In this document: positions 1 to 7,429 of the stretch, piece after piece
Layout of the letters: each line of letters starts with the position of its first letter
How positions within the stretch are numbered: the first letter of the stretch is position 1
Assembly (NCBI GenBank): GCA_027451565.1
Contig: DAIDJC010000144.1
Coordinates: 1 to 8,316 of the forward strand
Direction: 5' to 3'
From: Limisphaerales bacterium
GTDB lineage: Bacteria; Verrucomicrobiota; Verrucomicrobiia; Limisphaerales; UBA11358
DNA length: 8,316 nt
Notes under the pieces: generated by a model
Seen by the model: the letters and a program-made list of their open reading frames with translations, nothing else
What the model was told of the DNA's origin: nothing
The model's database searches: none
Translations under genes and position numbers: made by a program

Positions 1-1
1 C

Positions 2-832
2 ACCAATGTGAACTGGGATTGTTCCCTGGCCAATCTTACGGTCCTTGGCAACACCATCATCGGCGGCGGGGCCACGCTCACTGACAATGACGGAGCGGCT
101 GGGAATGATTCCTTCAATGACCTGACCGTTGAAACCAATGGAACATTGAACATTCTTGATTCCACCAACTGGTATGTTCTTGGAAACTTTGCCAATAATG
201 GCGGGACATTGAAGGGCATAGCCTATGCCAGCATTAATTTCAACGGCTCCGGCATGATAACCGGCAGCCCTTTTACGCTGCCCACCCTGGTCGTGAACGG
301 GATTTATACCAACGAAGCCGTGATCAACCTCAACACAAACACACCGGGTTTGAACGGAACCCTGGTTTTTGACCTGGCCAACCCCGGGGCGATCTCGCTG
401 GCGGCGAATGCGGGAAGCGGACCCACTTTTTATTATTCTGGAAATTTAAGCATCATCAATTCCGGACCGCCTCCCGCCCCTGGCGCTGTCTTTTCCCTGT
501 TTCAAGCCCAAAGCTACGCGGGAGCTTTCAGCTCGGTGCTACTGCCAGCTTTGCCTGCGGGAATGTCGTGGGCGGACAACTTGGATTCCAGCGGATCCAT
601 TAAAGCGCTGGGCGGCAACTCTCAGCCTCGCCTCAGCCTTGCCGCAGTCGGTGGAAAATTAACTTTGTCCTGGGATTCCGCCACCTATCCGGGCTTTCAA
701 ATCCAGGCCCAGACCAATAGCGCTGGAATTGGGTCTGCCTGGTCAAACATGGCCGGCGGCACGACCACCCCTTTTACGGTGGATTTAAACCAATCAGGAC
801 CGCCGGTCTTTTTCCGACTTTTTAAACCATGA
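2..832 (+). CDS. C-terminal part of a large secreted/surface beta-strand-rich protein (5' end outside window)
   Basis: The frame is open from the left edge to TGA at 830-832. A GTG at position 8 could be read as a start, but the frame continues upstream and the protein begins mid-repeat, so this is the tail of a longer gene; 276 residues are visible. The first two thirds are rich in G, N, T, S and alternating hydrophobics, with phrases such as 'LTVLGNTIIGGGATL' and 'FNDLTVETNGTLNI'. These resemble the autotransporter-associated beta-strand repeats of parallel beta-helix proteins. The last ~65 residues (from about 212) form a separate module, 'GGKLTLSWDS' to 'FFRLFKP', resembling a C-terminal domain common in exported proteins of Pedosphaera-like Verrucomicrobia. 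No transmembrane anchor, LPXTG or PEP-CTERM signal is seen. The role is unknown; adhesion or an extracellular structural part is a guess. It converges on alr, 63 bases away. Confidence 0.75.
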   Translation, partial: TNVNWDCSLANLTVLGNTIIGGGATLTDNDGAAGNDSFNDLTVETNGTLNILDSTNWYVLGNFANNGGTLKGIAYASINFNGSGMITGSPFTLPTLVVNGIYTNEAVINLNTNTPGLNGTLVFDLANPGAISLAANAGSGPTFYYSGNLSIINSGPPPAPGAVFSLFQAQSYAGAFSSVLLPALPAGMSWADNLDSSGSIKALGGNSQPRLSLAAVGGKLTLSWDSATYPGFQIQAQTNSAGIGSAWSNMAGGTTTPFTVDLNQSGPPVFFRLFKP

Positions 833-895
833 TCCCATCAAGGCCGGTTTTGCGGTGAAAAAGTCAAAGCCCCTGAGGCGCAAGCCTACCCATTT

Positions 896-2071
896 TCAAT
901 TTGGGCTGGGTCGGGACTGGAATGGGGGTGGGCCCTTGCCCACGTGACGGTGCCGCAAACGAAGCCGCCAACTGGTCAATACGTCATAAGTGACGGATCT
1001 TTTCAAGCCAGCAATATCCCGGGCGCTTATTTCCAGGCCGCCCTGGCGGCCCATGACCACCACTTCGTCCCACATCGCCACATTGGGGATATCTGTGACA
1101 TCCACCATGAGAGCATCCATGGCGATGCCCCCTATAATGGGGGCGCGGTGCCCATGCAGGAGCACCGCTCCCTCATTGCGCACGCGCGGAAACCCATCTC
1201 CATATCCGATCGGAATGACCGCCACTTTGCGAGGGGATGATGCGGTATAGCGCATGCCATAGCCCACGACCTCGCCAGGCTTCAAAATTTGCAGGGCTGC
1301 CACACGGGCTTTTACCGACATGACGGGCTCAATGCCCTCAATCCTTCGGCAAACCTGGGAGGGGAAGATGCCGTACATGAGAATTCCAGTGCGGACCATG
1401 TCCAGGTGCATGGAAGGCAGGTCCAAGAAACCGCCGCTGTTGCAAACATGGCGAATGCGGGTGGAAATGCCACAGACCTGCATGGATTTGAGCACCTCTT
1501 GAAAACGGTCAAATTGCAGGTGGGCAAAACTTTTATCTGTTTCATCCGACTGGGAAAAGTGGGTCATGACGCCCTCCAATTCTAGCGATTTGCAGTCTGC
1601 CACCACTTTAAGCAGCGGCAGGGCCTCATCCCAGCGGACGCCATAACGGGTCATGCCGGTGTGAACTTTCACATGCACAGGCACCTTTTTGCCCCGGGCA
1701 GCGGCGATGCGGGCCAGTGCCAGTGCTGTTTCCGCGTGGTTCAGACACACGGTGAGATGATGGTCCACGCACCACTCCAATTCAGATTCCTGACGTTCCC
1801 CAAGAAGCAACAGGGGGGCGGTAATACCCCCATCCCGCAACGCCATGGCTTCCTCCAAGGTGCTCAGGCCCAACCCCCAGGCTCCCTCCTCCACGGCAAC
1901 CCGAGCCACATCCAAAGCCCCGTGCCCGTAAGCCTCATCCTTGACCACCGCCAGAAGCCGCGTTCCGGGAGCCAGATCGCGGCGCATCAACTGAAGGTTG
2001 CGACGCAACCGGGCCAGGTCAATTTCCAGCCAGGCAGGACGCAGGGGAAATGGTTTGGTTTCCAAAGTCAT
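896..2071 (-). CDS. alr: Alanine racemase (PLP-dependent)
   Basis: It interconverts L- and D-alanine in the cytoplasm, supplying D-Ala for peptidoglycan. The 391-residue length is close to the usual 360-390. An N-terminal PLP barrel is followed by a C-terminal beta domain. Visible landmarks are the PLP lysine K44 in 'AVVKDEAYGHG'; K135 and R142 in 'KVHTGMTRYG' (matching the carbamylated Lys and carboxylate-binding Arg of known Alr); 'HVCNSGG' at 209-214; R227 in 'MVRTGILMYG' (PLP N1 contact); catalytic Y271 in 'VVGYGMRY'; 'IPIGYGDGFPR' at 287-296; and M318-D319. Several motifs depart from the commonest forms: KDEAYGHG for KANAYGHG, KVHTGM for KVDTGM, GGIAMDA for GRVCMDQ. All key catalytic residues remain, so it should be active. 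The tail from about 378 is Pro-rich and nonconserved. The ATG at 2071 is the first codon before the conserved core; no Shine-Dalgarno is visible. The gene lies 53 bases downstream of the PurD-like gene and is probably cotranscribed with it. Confidence 0.95.
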   Translation of the reverse strand: MTLETKPFPLRPAWLEIDLARLRRNLQLMRRDLAPGTRLLAVVKDEAYGHGALDVARVAVEEGAWGLGLSTLEEAMALRDGGITAPLLLLGERQESELEWCVDHHLTVCLNHAETALALARIAAARGKKVPVHVKVHTGMTRYGVRWDEALPLLKVVADCKSLELEGVMTHFSQSDETDKSFAHLQFDRFQEVLKSMQVCGISTRIRHVCNSGGFLDLPSMHLDMVRTGILMYGIFPSQVCRRIEGIEPVMSVKARVAALQILKPGEVVGYGMRYTASSPRKVAVIPIGYGDGFPRVRNEGAVLLHGHRAPIIGGIAMDALMVDVTDIPNVAMWDEVVVMGRQGGLEISARDIAGLKRSVTYDVLTSWRLRLRHRHVGKGPPPFQSRPSPN

Positions 2072-2124
2072 ATCAAAAATGAGATAAATGGGTTGTTATC
2101 GGCAATATGCTGCCTGCCGGATGT

Positions 2125-3435
2125 TCATACCCTGCCAGGCGGCCAAAGACACCGGCCCACATCGGTGCGGTAATAACTCCCAGCCACCCTGATTTTACGA
2201 ATGTTGGAATAGGCTCTGGTTCGGGCTGCTGCCAAAGTGGCGCCCAGCGCAATCACATCCGCAATGCGATGACCCGTAGTCACGAGCTCCCCATCCGGAT
2301 TTTTCGCCACTTCATTCCACCAAACGTCGCAATCTGGCGGGCCCGAAAGGTCCAAAGGCAGTTGCGGCCCGCGGACCTGTGTGAATGGATAGCCAAAACC
2401 AGCCAAGGTCAGCGAACAACCAAAGCGGATGTCTTTACGAAACTGAATATTCAGTTTTTCGTTGCGAGCGACGCGCAAAAGAGCCTCACCGGGGTCTTTC
2501 AACATGCGGAGAATCATGGGACCGGACGTGACTCCCACGCGAATATTGTATTCCACCACCTGCCACCCGGAACGTCCGCGAGAGCCGGGTGGTTTAATGG
2601 CTGTAACCTGAATGGGGCCATGGAATCCCACTTCCCGGAACCAGGGAAGGAGCGGGAACAAGAGAGAGCGAGCCAAGCCGTATTGATCCTGGTCGTCGCG
2701 CTGGACCAACCCTCCCAGAGGTGCCCCCGCGACAATTCCTTGGTTGCCGGTGAAAGCGTATTTGTACTCCTGATTGGTCACAATAGGATGGATTTCCCCA
2801 CCGCTCACCAAAGCGATATGGCCAATCTCGGCGCGGCCCAGGTATTCCTGCAGAAAAACCCCCTCAGCATAATTGACCTGGCGCAGCCAGGCCCGGGTGT
2901 CTGCCACCGTCTCGCATAAAATCGTGTGAATGGGGCTGGTGGGTGAGCACAGGGGGTTTTTGATGACAAACGGGCGCGGATGGGCAGCCAAAATCTGCTC
3001 GGCCTCAAGCCGGTTGGAAGCCACAAAAGATCGTGGAAAAGGTATTTTGAACCGCGCGCACAGTTGCCGGGCAAAATCACGTTCCCTCTCAATGCGCATG
3101 GCTTCGCCTGTGGGGCAAAAAATGGCCGCACCCGTGGATATCAAATCCCCCGCCCAAGGCTGTTGGGCCCAGTCTATGGATTGAGTCAAAATCAGATCGG
3201 TTTTCAACTTGCGAACCAACGGTGCCGGGCTGGGATGAGCCAAACGCGAGAAGACAGGCCCCACAAGTGCGGGGGCGTAATGCCCATAATCACGCGTCAA
3301 ATACGTGGCCACGCTGGCGCCGGCATCCGCCAACGTCTTCCCCATGCTGTGAGCGTGAGACCCCACGCCAAGGATCATGACGCGCAAGGGCCTTGATCCA
3401 CGCCGGAATGGTTTTTTGGGTGCAGTTTTCCGCAT
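2125..3435 (-). CDS. PurD-like (phosphoribosylamine--glycine ligase family) ATP-grasp protein
   Basis: Classical PurD joins phosphoribosylamine and glycine using ATP in purine synthesis. This 436-residue protein shows the whole GARS layout (numbered from the chosen start). A Rossmann-like N-domain begins at 'LRVMILGVGSHAHS' (17-30); an ATP-grasp region spans about 115-325; the C-domain runs from 'LTLAGFGYPF' (342-351) to 'YYRTDVGRCLWP'. The C-domain phrases 'TGHRIADVIALGATLAAAR' and 'RAYSNIRKI' fit PF02843 closely. The ATP-grasp motifs differ: 'VIKNPLCSPTSPIHTI' (157-172) replaces PurD's glycine-rich 'VVKADGLAAGKGV', and 'EYNIRVGVTSG' (295-305) replaces 'EFNVRFGDPE'. The product could be a diverged PurD or a ligase with another substrate. 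I chose ATG 3435. An upstream in-frame ATG at 3597 would add 54 nonconserved residues and run into recG. An AGGA lies 11 bases before the chosen start. The gene diverges from recG and leads into alr. Confidence 0.82.
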   Translation of the reverse strand: MRKTAPKKPFRRGSRPLRVMILGVGSHAHSMGKTLADAGASVATYLTRDYGHYAPALVGPVFSRLAHPSPAPLVRKLKTDLILTQSIDWAQQPWAGDLISTGAAIFCPTGEAMRIERERDFARQLCARFKIPFPRSFVASNRLEAEQILAAHPRPFVIKNPLCSPTSPIHTILCETVADTRAWLRQVNYAEGVFLQEYLGRAEIGHIALVSGGEIHPIVTNQEYKYAFTGNQGIVAGAPLGGLVQRDDQDQYGLARSLLFPLLPWFREVGFHGPIQVTAIKPPGSRGRSGWQVVEYNIRVGVTSGPMILRMLKDPGEALLRVARNEKLNIQFRKDIRFGCSLTLAGFGYPFTQVRGPQLPLDLSGPPDCDVWWNEVAKNPDGELVTTGHRIADVIALGATLAAARTRAYSNIRKIRVAGSYYRTDVGRCLWPPGRV

Positions 3436-3588
3436 GGGAGGAATTGTCCTGAAAAAATGGAATGGAAGCAACCACCTGCTGGGAATAAAGCTCCACCCGA
3501 CATTATTCCGCCAAATTTTTACGGCCGGAAACCCATCCGGAATTCTTTGCGGTTGAAGCGCCTCATGGCGGTTTGTATTTTGCTGGAA
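3436..3588. promoter_or_regulatory. Divergent intergenic region between the PurD-like gene and recG
   Basis: This is the only space between the two divergent starts, so promoters for both units should lie here or inside the gene ends. I see no convincing -35/-10 pair on either strand. GGGAGGA at 3436-3442 is a strong ribosome-binding-like sequence, but it sits 14 bases before the upstream in-frame recG ATG at 3457, longer than usual. Using that ATG would leave only 21 bases between the two genes. The promoter role is inferred from gene layout alone. Confidence 0.35.
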
Positions 3589-5649
3589 ATGTCGCACCCG
3601 CCCAATTTTGGAGCCGCCCTGTCAGGGCCGCCAACGCTGATCCGTGGCGTGGGTGAAGAACGAGCCGCCCTGCTTGGCCGCCTCAAAATCACCACTGTCC
3701 AGGATCTCCTGCTCCATCCTCCTCGCCGTTATGAGGACAGGCGTCATTTTTTGTCCATTTGCGATCTTCGCCTGGATGAACCTGCCACGGTCAGAGGCCG
3801 CATCCAGGCGGCGGGTACAAAATCCTTCAAGCGCGGATCCCGTCGAATGTTTGAAATGGTTTTGGACGATGGCTCAGGCAGGCTTCATTGCCGGTGGTGG
3901 CAGGCCCAATCCTGGATGGAAACCTGGTATGTCCCGGGGCGGGAATTCCTGGTGTTTGGCCGCCTGAACCGGCTCAAGCCCCGGACCATGGATCACCCCG
4001 AAACCGAATGGTGTGAACCGGGAGACGACGAATTTATCCATGCCAACCGTATAGTTCCCATACACCCATTGACCGAGGGGCTTTCATCGCGGGTGTTGCG
4101 CACATTGGTATGGAATGCCTTGGAACAATTTGAAAAGGATGTGGCTGAACCCACGGTTCATCCTGACCTGAAGCTTTACCCCAGCCGCGCCAATGCCATC
4201 CGCATGATTCACTTTCCCAATGAACCTGCGGATGTGGAGGTGGCACGACAACGGTTGGCGCTGGATGAATTTGTGAAACTGCAATCACAAATCCAAGTTC
4301 GCCGCAGGCGTTTTCAGGAACAGGCACGGGGCCTGCCTTGTGCGGGGAACAACCAGTTGATGCGCCCCTTTTTATCAGGGCTGCCATTCTCGCTCACCAG
4401 CAGCCAGACCCGTGTTTTGCGCGAAATCCGAACAGACATGGGCGGGCCTTATCCCATGCGCCGTCTCTTGCAGGGTGATGTGGGTTGCGGTAAAACGGTG
4501 GTCGCGGCCTGCGCCTCATTGATGGCTTTGGAAAGCGGTTTTAATGTCGCCATCATGGCTCCCACGGAAATATTGGCAGTGCAGCATTACCACCAATTCA
4601 GCCATTGGTTGAAACCCTTGGGCATGGAAGTGAGCCTCCAGACGGGCGGCGCCTCGGGAAAAAACGTGGAATCACCGCCTGCTCATCGGCCCCAATCCGT
4701 GCCGGTTCCACCCAGCGTGACTGTGGGAACCCATGCGTTGTTGACTGCACGGATTGAGCTGCGGAACCTGGGCCTCGTCATCATTGATGAACAACACAAG
4801 TTTGGAGTCGCCCAAAGGGAATCCCTGGTCCGCAAAGGACATTTTCCCCATTTATTGGTCATGACCGCCACTCCCATACCCAGAACCCTGGGGCTGACCC
4901 TCTACGGCGACTTGGATTTATCGGTTATAGAGCGTGGCCCCGAAGGGCGAGGCAACATTAAAACCCACGTGCGCGGCTCGGACAAGCTGGCCCGGGTTTT
5001 TGAATTTGTCAGGGGCCGGATGAGCGAGGGGAGACAGGCATATATTATCTATCCACGTGTCAAGGCTTCCGAGGAGGACGGGGATGTGAAGGCAGTGACC
5101 AAGGAATTTGAAAAAATTCAGGAAGCCATGGCCCCATTCAAGGCAGGCTTGCTTCATGGCAGCCTGACAACCCGTGAAAAAGAGGACGTGATGGCAGCTT
5201 TTCGGGAAAACCGGGTCCAGGTGCTGGTTGCCACATCCTTGGTGGAGGTGGGGGTGGATGTGCCCAATGCCACGGTCATGGTGGTGGAGAATGCGGAGCA
5301 ATTCGGCCTGGCCCAGCTTCACCAACTGAGAGGCAGGGTGGGCCGTGGGTCACATGAAAGCCACTGCATTCTTATTTCCAACAGCCTGAGGGATGCCGCC
5401 AAGGCAAGATTGGACATCCTGGCCAAAACAACTGACGGTTTCCAAATTGCCGAGGAGGACCTCAAAATGCGCGGCCCCGGTGAATTGCTGGGCCAGCAAC
5501 AAAGCGGCCTGCCAGAACTCATTTTTGGGAATCTTGCAACTGACATGAAACTGATCCGCCAAGCAAGGAACCTTGTCATGCAGGAAAAACCCGAGTCAAA
5601 TGGGATATTGGATAACTCCAAGGCGGCCCAGGTTTCCGGCAAAGCGTAA
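3589..5649 (+). CDS. recG: ATP-dependent DNA helicase RecG
   Basis: RecG is a monomeric superfamily 2 double-strand DNA translocase. It reverses stalled replication forks and branch-migrates Holliday junctions in the cytoplasm. From ATG 3589 the protein is 686 residues, close to the usual ~690. The N-terminal 'LIRGVGEERAALLGRL' and 'PPRRYEDRRHF' lead into an OB-fold wedge domain at about 60-130. The helicase core has Walker A GDVGCGKT (296-303), motif Ia 'MAPTEILA', the RecG-type DEQH box 'IIDEQHKFGV' (398-407), motif III 'TATPIPRT' (426-433), motif V 'ATSLVEVGVDVPNA' and motif VI 'QLHQLRGRVGRG' (576-587). The RecG end motif 'TTDGFQIAEEDLKMRGPGELLGQQQSG' is present (quoted here in parts: 'TTDGFQIAEEDLKMRG', 'PGELLGQQQSG'). 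The segment before 'VGTHALL' is Pro-rich rather than the usual charged helix. In-frame ATGs at 3457 and 3565 would add 44 or 8 nonconserved residues; 3589 is preferred on homology length only. Confidence 0.95.
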   Translation: MSHPPNFGAALSGPPTLIRGVGEERAALLGRLKITTVQDLLLHPPRRYEDRRHFLSICDLRLDEPATVRGRIQAAGTKSFKRGSRRMFEMVLDDGSGRLHCRWWQAQSWMETWYVPGREFLVFGRLNRLKPRTMDHPETEWCEPGDDEFIHANRIVPIHPLTEGLSSRVLRTLVWNALEQFEKDVAEPTVHPDLKLYPSRANAIRMIHFPNEPADVEVARQRLALDEFVKLQSQIQVRRRRFQEQARGLPCAGNNQLMRPFLSGLPFSLTSSQTRVLREIRTDMGGPYPMRRLLQGDVGCGKTVVAACASLMALESGFNVAIMAPTEILAVQHYHQFSHWLKPLGMEVSLQTGGASGKNVESPPAHRPQSVPVPPSVTVGTHALLTARIELRNLGLVIIDEQHKFGVAQRESLVRKGHFPHLLVMTATPIPRTLGLTLYGDLDLSVIERGPEGRGNIKTHVRGSDKLARVFEFVRGRMSEGRQAYIIYPRVKASEEDGDVKAVTKEFEKIQEAMAPFKAGLLHGSLTTREKEDVMAAFRENRVQVLVATSLVEVGVDVPNATVMVVENAEQFGLAQLHQLRGRVGRGSHESHCILISNSLRDAAKARLDILAKTTDGFQIAEEDLKMRGPGELLGQQQSGLPELIFGNLATDMKLIRQARNLVMQEKPESNGILDNSKAAQVSGKA

Positions 5650-5773
5650 CCATCTCCCAAACCGCCTTGGCGCGCTGCCCTGTCTTCAAAGGCAATAATC
5701 TCAGCCAATCTTTAGAGCCTCTCTGAAAAGTTTGAAGAGTGCTGGGGCTTGGGGATTTTGGCCTTGGGCGAGG

Positions 5774-5795
5774 CGGGGTCGTCGGGGCAACCCCG
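5774..5795. other. Small GC-rich stem-loop with two competing pairings
   Basis: Positions 5783-5787 (CGGGG) can pair with 5791-5795 (CCCCG) around a three-base loop. Alternatively 5774-5779 (CGGGGT) can pair with 5790-5795 (ACCCCG) around a ten-base loop. The two forms exclude each other. It lies nine bases to the left of the larger hairpin at 5805-5829. It may be part of the same termination region or of a dispersed intergenic repeat; nothing in the window decides this. Confidence 0.3.
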
Positions 5796-5804
5796 TATAA
5801 AAGC

Positions 5805-5829
5805 GGAGGCCGCCAAGAGGGCGGCCTCC
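5805..5829. terminator. Perfect 10-bp GC-rich hairpin, probable terminator between recG and the phosphoesterase gene
   Basis: GGAGGCCGCC (5805-5814) and GGCGGCCTCC (5820-5829) form a perfect ten-base-pair stem with a five-base loop. The hairpin lies 156 bases after the recG stop and 50 bases after the phosphoesterase stop, between two convergent genes. On the minus strand it is followed by GCTTTTAT, a short T-run fitting intrinsic termination of the phosphoesterase transcript. On the plus strand only TTGTGATTT follows, so termination of recG by the same hairpin would be weaker. Confidence 0.6.
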
Positions 5830-5878
5830 TTGTGATTTGGAATGTGCGGGTCAATCCATCCGCTCTAAACAGGCCAGC

Positions 5879-7429
5879 TCAAGGAGCCGGTTCAACGTTG
5901 AGGACTCGCGCGTTGTAGGTGATTGGGTCAGAGTTGGGATCCAGGAATTCCAAGGTGACTTTGCGGCTTTGATATGGGCGCAAAACGTTGTCGTCGCCGT
6001 CGTTCAGTTTGACCGCAGGGCTGCCCAAGGGGGCCAGAACTTCGGTGTTGGCATCAGCATTCAATAGCGTGACACCCGGGGTGAGGTTGTCCAGGGCGAT
6101 CCAGACAGAATTGTAAACTGCAGTGGCGCCAGTGTTTGTGATACGGAGAGTCTCCATCTTGTGGCCGTTGCGACCATCCGTCACAAAACCTTCGCTGGTC
6201 ACGGAGAAGGTGTTGGTTGGGATGGCTCCCGGAACGAACAGGTCGCTCAGATCGTTCACGATTGCAACATTGTTGAAGACACCAGCCTGATCCACGTTTG
6301 TCTCAGTGACAGGGATTGGATTGTTCAGCGCGGGCAGGCCGAAAACCTCCTCCCAGGTTTTGATGTCGGAGGAATGGTTCATGGCAACGGGGCTGGCATA
6401 GGCGTTGCCCTTCGCCAGCGGGGAGATGATGATTTCGGGAACGGATTGGGACGTCGTGTCGCCACCTTCAGATTCATCCCACCAAAGGACGATGACACCG
6501 TTGTCTTGATAGGCCTTGGATGCCATGATTTGCGGGATCACATGGGATAGGAAATTGTCTGCCGAGGCCACAGATGATTGGTCGCCCGTATAATGCACCC
6601 CGTTGTAAGTGAAGCCATTATTCAGCGGGCTATGGGCCTCGTTATACTGGTCTGGGGTGATCCAGTTGTAGCGGCCAACCGTGTTATGGGTCAAATCCGT
6701 GAACAATTGCGACAATTCATAAACGTTGGCAAAGGCGCTGTCGGTGAAAAACGCCATGGGATTGTGCTTGGGAGCGTAGTTGTACTGGGTGGTGCCATTG
6801 AAAGGATTCACAGGCCCGTTGGTGCCATAGGCGCTATTGGTGGGTGATTGGGACAGTGAAACGTCTTCCTGGTAATTCTTCCAGGGAATTCCAGCTGCAT
6901 CCAGTTGGGCAACCAGATGGGGCGTTCTGTTAAAATGCCACACCAAAACCTGGTTGCCGCTGGCATTCAGGGAGCTGATCAAGGAGCTTGAATTATCATA
7001 AAACTTATTTCCGTTTGCGTAGCTGGGGTCGGCATCAGAATGGAAGCCAAAATCCGTCCCCGTCTCAGCCCAAACGTAATTGGGTTCCGAGGGGTGAACC
7101 CCCGTGCCGGCATTGAAATAATGCGAGGCATAGGAAACTTGAGCCGAATTGGGGTTGCCCGGCGTCACCAGGCTGTTGAGATAAGGAGCAGCAGGGTTGC
7201 CGAAAATCTGCTGGGGCGTGGCCGTCGGATTGGGTTGGGTGAAATTATGGTTTTCAAGGGCAATAATAAAAATATCCCCCACCTGGTTCACCTGGCTTGA
7301 CCAGCGGCGATCGTCCCCATCCGCCAAGGCCAGGTGGCTTGCGAGCAAAACTCCCGCCATCCCTGCGCCAGAAACGAGCCGCGCATTTCTGAAAGTGCGC
7401 TGTGCCTGGGTATTTCCTGATTTTTTCAT
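5879..7429 (-). CDS. Secreted phosphoesterase family (PF04185-like, phospholipase C/acid phosphatase superfamily)
   Basis: The 516-residue protein has a basic N-terminus and a hydrophobic stretch 'GAGMAGVLLASHLALA' (21-36) with a likely signal peptidase I cut after A36, so it is exported. The catalytic domain (about 50-400) carries PF04185 landmarks: 'IIALENHNF' (55-63, the ENHxF metal/active-site motif), 'HPSEPNYVW' (112-120), 'KHNPMAFF' (221-228), 'WITPDQYNEAHSP' (256-268), 'WWDESEGGD' (316-324, in place of the family's Asp-Glu motif), 'PEIIISPLAKG' (331-341) and 'NHSSDIKTWEEVFGL' (351-365). Family members hydrolyse phosphomonoesters or phospholipid phosphodiesters; which applies here cannot be read from the sequence. 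Residues from about 403 look like an extra beta-sandwich ('ETLRITNTGATAVYNSVWIAL'), possibly for binding or surface attachment. ATG 7429 has a good ribosome-binding site. It appears monocistronic, ending before the hairpin at 5805-5829. Confidence 0.85.
   Translation of the reverse strand: MKKSGNTQAQRTFRNARLVSGAGMAGVLLASHLALADGDDRRWSSQVNQVGDIFIIALENHNFTQPNPTATPQQIFGNPAAPYLNSLVTPGNPNSAQVSYASHYFNAGTGVHPSEPNYVWAETGTDFGFHSDADPSYANGNKFYDNSSSLISSLNASGNQVLVWHFNRTPHLVAQLDAAGIPWKNYQEDVSLSQSPTNSAYGTNGPVNPFNGTTQYNYAPKHNPMAFFTDSAFANVYELSQLFTDLTHNTVGRYNWITPDQYNEAHSPLNNGFTYNGVHYTGDQSSVASADNFLSHVIPQIMASKAYQDNGVIVLWWDESEGGDTTSQSVPEIIISPLAKGNAYASPVAMNHSSDIKTWEEVFGLPALNNPIPVTETNVDQAGVFNNVAIVNDLSDLFVPGAIPTNTFSVTSEGFVTDGRNGHKMETLRITNTGATAVYNSVWIALDNLTPGVTLLNADANTEVLAPLGSPAVKLNDGDDNVLRPYQSRKVTLEFLDPNSDPITYNARVLNVEPAP

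Noticed and set aside
876..887. AGGC-GCAA-GCCT mini hairpin between the left-edge gene and alr
   Set aside because: The stem is only four base pairs and has no proper T-run on either strand, too weak to call a terminator.
1661..2173. Plus-strand open frame of 170 codons across alr
   Set aside because: It is antisense to alr, His/Gln/Pro-rich with no domain, a reading-frame shadow in GC-rich DNA.
2107..2919. Long plus-strand open frame (270 codons) antisense to the PurD-like gene
   Set aside because: It lies wholly opposite a conserved gene, and its translation has no recognisable domain and a shadow-like composition.
5576..5854. Minus-strand open frame of 92 codons spanning the recG end and the intergenic hairpins
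   Set aside because: Its translation is dominated by Pro/Arg from the hairpin sequence, it overlaps recG's 3' end, and it has no conserved motif.
6161..6847. Plus-strand open frames opposite the phosphoesterase gene (6161-6550 and 6578-6847)
   Set aside because: Both are antisense shadows of a gene with clear family motifs and a signal peptide.
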